In this document: positions 60,603 to 64,000 of the stretch, one piece after another
Layout: each line of letters opens with the position of its first letter
How positions within the stretch are numbered: the stretch's first letter is position 1
Assembly (NCBI GenBank): GCA_963975935.1
Contig: CAXBIQ010000005.1
Span: 1 to 64,000, forward strand
Direction of reading: 5' to 3'
DNA: 64,000 bases
Origin: Planktosalinus sp963975935
GTDB taxonomy: Bacteria; Bacteroidota; Bacteroidia; Flavobacteriales; Flavobacteriaceae
Notes under the pieces: model-generated
What the model was told of the DNA's origin: nothing
The model's input: only the letters and a program-made list of their open reading frames with translations
The model's database searches: none
Program-made: the position numbers and the translations under genes

Positions 60603-63023
60603 TTAAGAACCACACATCAGGCAATCATCTTCCTCGTCTGCATTCTTTGACTTTGCTAACATTTCCCGTAACTCACCGGGACTAAGCGGCTTATTGTTAA
60701 CAGTGGTAGCATCTTCCAGAATAGCTTCTTTTGAATCAGGAAGCTCTTTTTTCACTTCTTTATTTAAGGTAAATTTGATGGCATCAACAGCAGATTTGGT
60801 TCTCAAATAATACATCCCTGTCTTCAAACCACTCTTCCATGCATAAAAGTGCATAGAAGTAAGCTTAGCCATGTTAGCATTCTCCATGAATAAGTTTAAT
60901 GACTGTGATTGATCAATGAAATACCCTCTGTGGCGTGACATATCAATGATGTCTTTCATGCTCAACTCCCAAACGGTTTTATAAAGTTCTTTTAAGTCCT
61001 GTGGAATTTCATCAATATGCTGAATGGAACCGTTTGCACGCATCACTTCCTGCTTTAAATCTTCGTTCCAGAGACCTAATTCCACGAGGTCTTCAAGAAG
61101 GTGCTTGTTCACCACAATAAATTCCCCGGAAAGCACCCTTCTGGTGTATATGTTTGAAGTATAGGGTTCAAAAGCCTCGTTGTTTCCTAAAATTTGTGAG
61201 GTTGAAGCCGTAGGCATGGGTGCTACCAAGAGTGAGTTTCTTACACCATGCTTTTTAACTTCTTTACGCAGTTTTCCCCAGTCCCATCTTCCGCTGAGTT
61301 CTTCATCTTTTATCCCCCACAGGTTGTGCTGGAATTCTCCTTCTGAAATAGGTGAGCCCTTATAGGTTTGGTAAGGTCCTTCTACTTTGGCTTCTTCCAT
61401 TGAGGCTGTTACAGCAGCAAAATACAGGGTTTCAAATATTTCCTGATTTAATTTTTTAGCCTCTTCGCTGGTAAATGGCAATCGCAATAAAATAAAAGCA
61501 TCTGCGAGCCCTTGTACACCAAGTCCTATGGGACGGTGACGCATATTGGAGTTTTCAGCTTCAATAACGGGATAATAATTTCTGTCGATGACACGGTTTA
61601 AGTTTTTTGTTACCCTTTTTGTTACCTTGAAAAGTTCTTTGTGGTCAAACTCCCCGTTTTTAATAAACATAGGTAACGCAATGGAAGCCAGGTTACATAC
61701 AGCGATTTCATCAGGCGATGTGTACTCCATAATCTCAGTACAAAGGTTTGAAGAGCGTATGGTCCCCAAATTCTTTTGATTGGATTTACGGTTTGCCGCA
61801 TCTTTATAGAGCATATAGGGAGTTCCGGTTTCAATTTGAGATTCCAGGATTTTTTCCCATAGTTCTCTCGCTCTGATTGTTTTTCGGCCTTTACCTGCTT
61901 CTTCATAGGCAAGATATTTGGCATCAAACTCTTCACTATGGCAGTCATAGAGACCCGGGCACTCATTAGGACACATCAGGGTCCAGCTTCCGTCTTCCTG
62001 AACGCGTTTCATAAACAAATCAGGGATCCACATAGCATAGAACAAATCACGGGCCCTCATTTCTTCTTTACCGTGGTTTTTCTTCAAATCCAGAAAGTCA
62101 AAAATATCTGCATGCCATGGTTCTACATAAATGGCAAAAGATCCTTTACGCTTTCCACCTCCCTGGTCAACATAACGTGCTGTGTCATTAAATACGCGTA
62201 ACATAGGAACGACTCCGTTTGAAGTTCCGTTTGTGCCGGCTATGTAAGATCCCGTTGCACGAATATTATGAATAGATAAACCAATTCCACCGGCTGACTG
62301 TGAAATTTTAGCGGTGTTTTTTAGGGTATCATAAATTCCGTCGATGCTGTCGTCTTTCATGGTCAAAAGAAAACAGGACGACATCTGAGGTTTTGGTGTA
62401 CCTGAATTAAAAAGTGTGGGCGTAGCATGTGTAAAATACTTTTTGGACATCAATTCATAGGTCTCTTTTGCCGCTTCGAGGTCATTGAGGTGAATCCCAA
62501 CTGAGACACGCATCAACATATGTTGCGGACGCTCGGCTACATTCCCGTTTATTTTCAGTAAATAAGAGCGCTCTAAGGTTTTAAACCCGAAATAATCGTA
62601 GTTAAAGTCACGGTTGTATATAATGGCAGAGTTGAGTTCGTCTGCATTTTTCTGCATTACTTCATACACCTCATCGCTAATCATGGGTGCTTTTTTACCG
62701 GTTCTGGGGTTGACATATTCATAGAGGTCTGTCATCACTTCAGAGAAGGTTTTCTTGGTATTTTTATGCAGGTTTGACACCGAAATGCGCGCAGCCAGTT
62801 TTGCATAATCAGGATGTGAAATGGTCATGGTTGCAGCGATTTCTGCTGCCAGGTTATCAAGTTCTGAAGTAGTCACTCCATCATAAAGTCCCTCGATTAC
62901 TCGCATTGCGACTTTTACAGGATCAACACGCTCGTTTAATCCATAACACATTTTTTTAACACGTGATGTGATTTTATCAAACATCACGGGTTCTTTTCGG
63001 CCGTCTCTTTTTACTACATACAT
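60603..63023 (-). CDS. nrdA: Ribonucleotide reductase class Ia, large subunit
   Basis: Catalytic alpha subunit reducing ribonucleoside diphosphates. The N-terminal ATP-cone (MYVVKRDGRKEPVMFDKITS) gives overall activity control. Active-site segments include PQMSSCFLLTM, the specificity region, ESQIETGTPYMLYKDAANRK, and NLCTEIMEYT to CNLASIALP. The C-terminus ends CLMCGS, the mobile redox cysteine pair. The 806-residue length fits. The ATG at 63023 begins the ATP-cone; an ATG 18 codons upstream adds a segment with no family match. It follows nrdB by 110 bp. Confidence 0.96.
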   Translation of the reverse strand: MYVVKRDGRKEPVMFDKITSRVKKMCYGLNERVDPVKVAMRVIEGLYDGVTTSELDNLAAEIAATMTISHPDYAKLAARISVSNLHKNTKKTFSEVMTDLYEYVNPRTGKKAPMISDEVYEVMQKNADELNSAIIYNRDFNYDYFGFKTLERSYLLKINGNVAERPQHMLMRVSVGIHLNDLEAAKETYELMSKKYFTHATPTLFNSGTPKPQMSSCFLLTMKDDSIDGIYDTLKNTAKISQSAGGIGLSIHNIRATGSYIAGTNGTSNGVVPMLRVFNDTARYVDQGGGKRKGSFAIYVEPWHADIFDFLDLKKNHGKEEMRARDLFYAMWIPDLFMKRVQEDGSWTLMCPNECPGLYDCHSEEFDAKYLAYEEAGKGRKTIRARELWEKILESQIETGTPYMLYKDAANRKSNQKNLGTIRSSNLCTEIMEYTSPDEIAVCNLASIALPMFIKNGEFDHKELFKVTKRVTKNLNRVIDRNYYPVIEAENSNMRHRPIGLGVQGLADAFILLRLPFTSEEAKKLNQEIFETLYFAAVTASMEEAKVEGPYQTYKGSPISEGEFQHNLWGIKDEELSGRWDWGKLRKEVKKHGVRNSLLVAPMPTASTSQILGNNEAFEPYTSNIYTRRVLSGEFIVVNKHLLEDLVELGLWNEDLKQEVMRANGSIQHIDEIPQDLKELYKTVWELSMKDIIDMSRHRGYFIDQSQSLNLFMENANMAKLTSMHFYAWKSGLKTGMYYLRTKSAVDAIKFTLNKEVKKELPDSKEAILEDATTVNNKPLSPGELREMLAKSKNADEEDDCLMCGS

Positions 63024-63133
63024 ACTTTTACTTTTTAGTTGGGAGGTTAATTTTTTGAGAAAATAATCCTTGTGCACTTTTTAAGGCGCACCTATTTTCA
63101 CTTGTAATTATTAATTTTTTATATGTTTAGCTT

Positions 63134-64000
63134 CTAAAAGTCTTCGTCAAAGCTAATTTTGTTGGTTTCCTTGTCTTTGTTGGTCACGCCTGCTTTCTGA
63201 TATTCAGAAACGCGTTTTTCAAAGAAGTTTGTTTTTCCCTGAAGAGAAATCATGTCCATAAAGTCAAATGGATTTGTCACATTGTATTCTTTTTCACATT
63301 CAAGTTCTACCAACAATCTGTCTGTGACAAACTCGAGGTATTGAGTCATAAGTTTTGAGTTCATCCCGATAAGACTTGCCGGAAGCGATTCTGTAATAAA
63401 CTCACGTTCAATATTCAAAGCGTCTATAATAATTTCGCGAATGCGTTCTTTTGAAACTTTATTTTTGAGGTGATGGTTGTGTAAATGCACAGCAAAATCA
63501 CAATGCACGCCTTCATCACGGGAAATCAATTCATTGGAGAAAGTAAGTCCCGGCATCAGTCCGCGTTTTTTTAACCAGAAGATAGAGCAAAAAGCCCCGG
63601 AAAAGAAAATGCCTTCCACAGCAGCAAAAGCAATTAGACGCTCAGCAAAAGAATCAGACTCAATCCATTTTAAAGCCCAATCAGCTTTTTTCTTAATAGC
63701 AGGAAAGTTTTCAATGGCATTAAAGAGTTTGTCTTTTTCTACTTCGTCTTTCACATACGTGTCAATCAAAAGCGAATACGTTTCTGAGTGGATGTTTTCC
63801 ATCATAATCTGAAAGCCATAGAAAAATTTGGCCTCCGGATACTGTACTTCGTTCACAAAGTTTTCAGCGAGATTTTCATTGACAATCCCGTCTGATGCAG
63901 CAAAAAATGCCAAAATATGTTTTATGAAGTAGCGTTCATCGTCATTCAGTTTGTTTACCCAGTCTGTCATATCCTGATGAAGGTCAATTTCTTCTGCGGT
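63134..64000 (-). CDS. nrdB: Ribonucleotide reductase class Ia, small subunit (5' end cut by window)
   Basis: Ferritin-like beta subunit making the tyrosyl radical. The frame stays open to the window edge, coding TAEEIDLHQD before the internal Met-Thr-Asp-Trp, so the true start lies beyond base 64000. MENIHSETYSLLI gives the iron ligands Glu and His and the radical Tyr in E. coli-type spacing; RDEGVHCDFAVHL gives the second Glu-x2-His pair. The presence of the Tyr places it in class Ia rather than the radical-free Ic type. It is upstream of nrdA in one operon. Confidence 0.95.
   Translation of the reverse strand, partial: TAEEIDLHQDMTDWVNKLNDDERYFIKHILAFFAASDGIVNENLAENFVNEVQYPEAKFFYGFQIMMENIHSETYSLLIDTYVKDEVEKDKLFNAIENFPAIKKKADWALKWIESDSFAERLIAFAAVEGIFFSGAFCSIFWLKKRGLMPGLTFSNELISRDEGVHCDFAVHLHNHHLKNKVSKERIREIIIDALNIEREFITESLPASLIGMNSKLMTQYLEFVTDRLLVELECEKEYNVTNPFDFMDMISLQGKTNFFEKRVSEYQKAGVTNKDKETNKISFDEDF

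Noticed and set aside
1..64000. CRISPR arrays, prophage, insertion sequences, integrative element ends
   Set aside because: No regularly spaced repeats, transposase, integrase, phage structural gene or tRNA-adjacent duplication was seen; the repeats found are small palindromes.

Overview
The window is a gene-dense, AT-rich stretch of core chromosome from a bacterium of the Bacteroidota, most likely the family Flavobacteriaceae. The evidence is: two proteins ending in type IX secretion (T9SS) sorting domains; a TonB-dependent receptor with an N-terminal carboxypeptidase-like domain; lipoproteins with Cys-Ser-Ser-Asp-Asp-Asp after the signal peptide; promoters of the TAnnTTTG (-7) type; starts without Shine-Dalgarno sequences; and the linked order rplM-rpsI-rpsB-tsf-pyrH-frr. 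No phage, insertion sequence, integron or CRISPR array was seen. Palindromic repeats of REP type are scattered between genes, and one pair lies inside polA.

Layout. 1-2.3 kb: a degenerate repeat array, an isoaspartyl peptidase and a small kinase-like protein of the PolyVal type. 2.3-5.2 kb: polA with an in-frame inverted repeat pair. 5.2-10.4 kb: a surface-type lipoprotein, then the ribosomal protein/translation factor/UMP kinase cluster. 10.5-15.1 kb: a DUF5686 outer-membrane protein and an RND/MMPL exporter. 15.2-19.4 kb: asnS, two small membrane proteins, rpoN and a PAP2-like protein, some coupled by overlapping stop and start codons. 19.4-22.7 kb (minus): a beta-barrel protein and an ExbB-ExbD-ExbD energising unit, then tRNA-Ser(GGA). 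22.8-24.7 kb: type I asparaginase and TatD. 24.7-28.8 kb: a retropepsin-like protease, a TPR sensor kinase/LuxR-type regulator pair, two very small membrane peptides behind a palindrome, and a CAP-domain lipoprotein. 28.9-31.7 kb: cold-shock protein, HPF-like factor, small membrane protein, aspS. 31.8-38.6 kb (minus): tetR-tolC-adaptor-RND efflux operon with an operator over its own promoter. 38.7-43.9 kb: polyprenyl synthase, sucA, sucB. 44.0-51.7 kb: two T9SS cargo proteins (one an M36 metalloprotease) around tadA and dxs. 51.8-53.2 kb: dGTPase. 53.4-60.5 kb: lipoprotein/TonB receptor pair, MORN-like protein and a Pit-PhoU-like phosphate transporter. 60.6-64.0 kb: class Ia ribonucleotide reductase, with nrdB cut by the window edge.

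The two most interesting signals are regulatory. (1) A 9+9 bp inverted repeat containing TACGTA starts at the last base of the response-regulator stop codon and sits about 44 bp before a predicted start site for two tiny one-helix membrane peptides. This suggests a compact two-component/micropeptide module. (2) The lipoprotein/TonB-receptor operon and the Pit transporter share TTAACAT-like direct repeats with an 11-bp period, including a 17-mer identical at 16 positions. This resembles a Pho box and suggests the outer-membrane pair belongs to a phosphate regulon. Everything here comes from reading the sequence and known families; no database search was possible.
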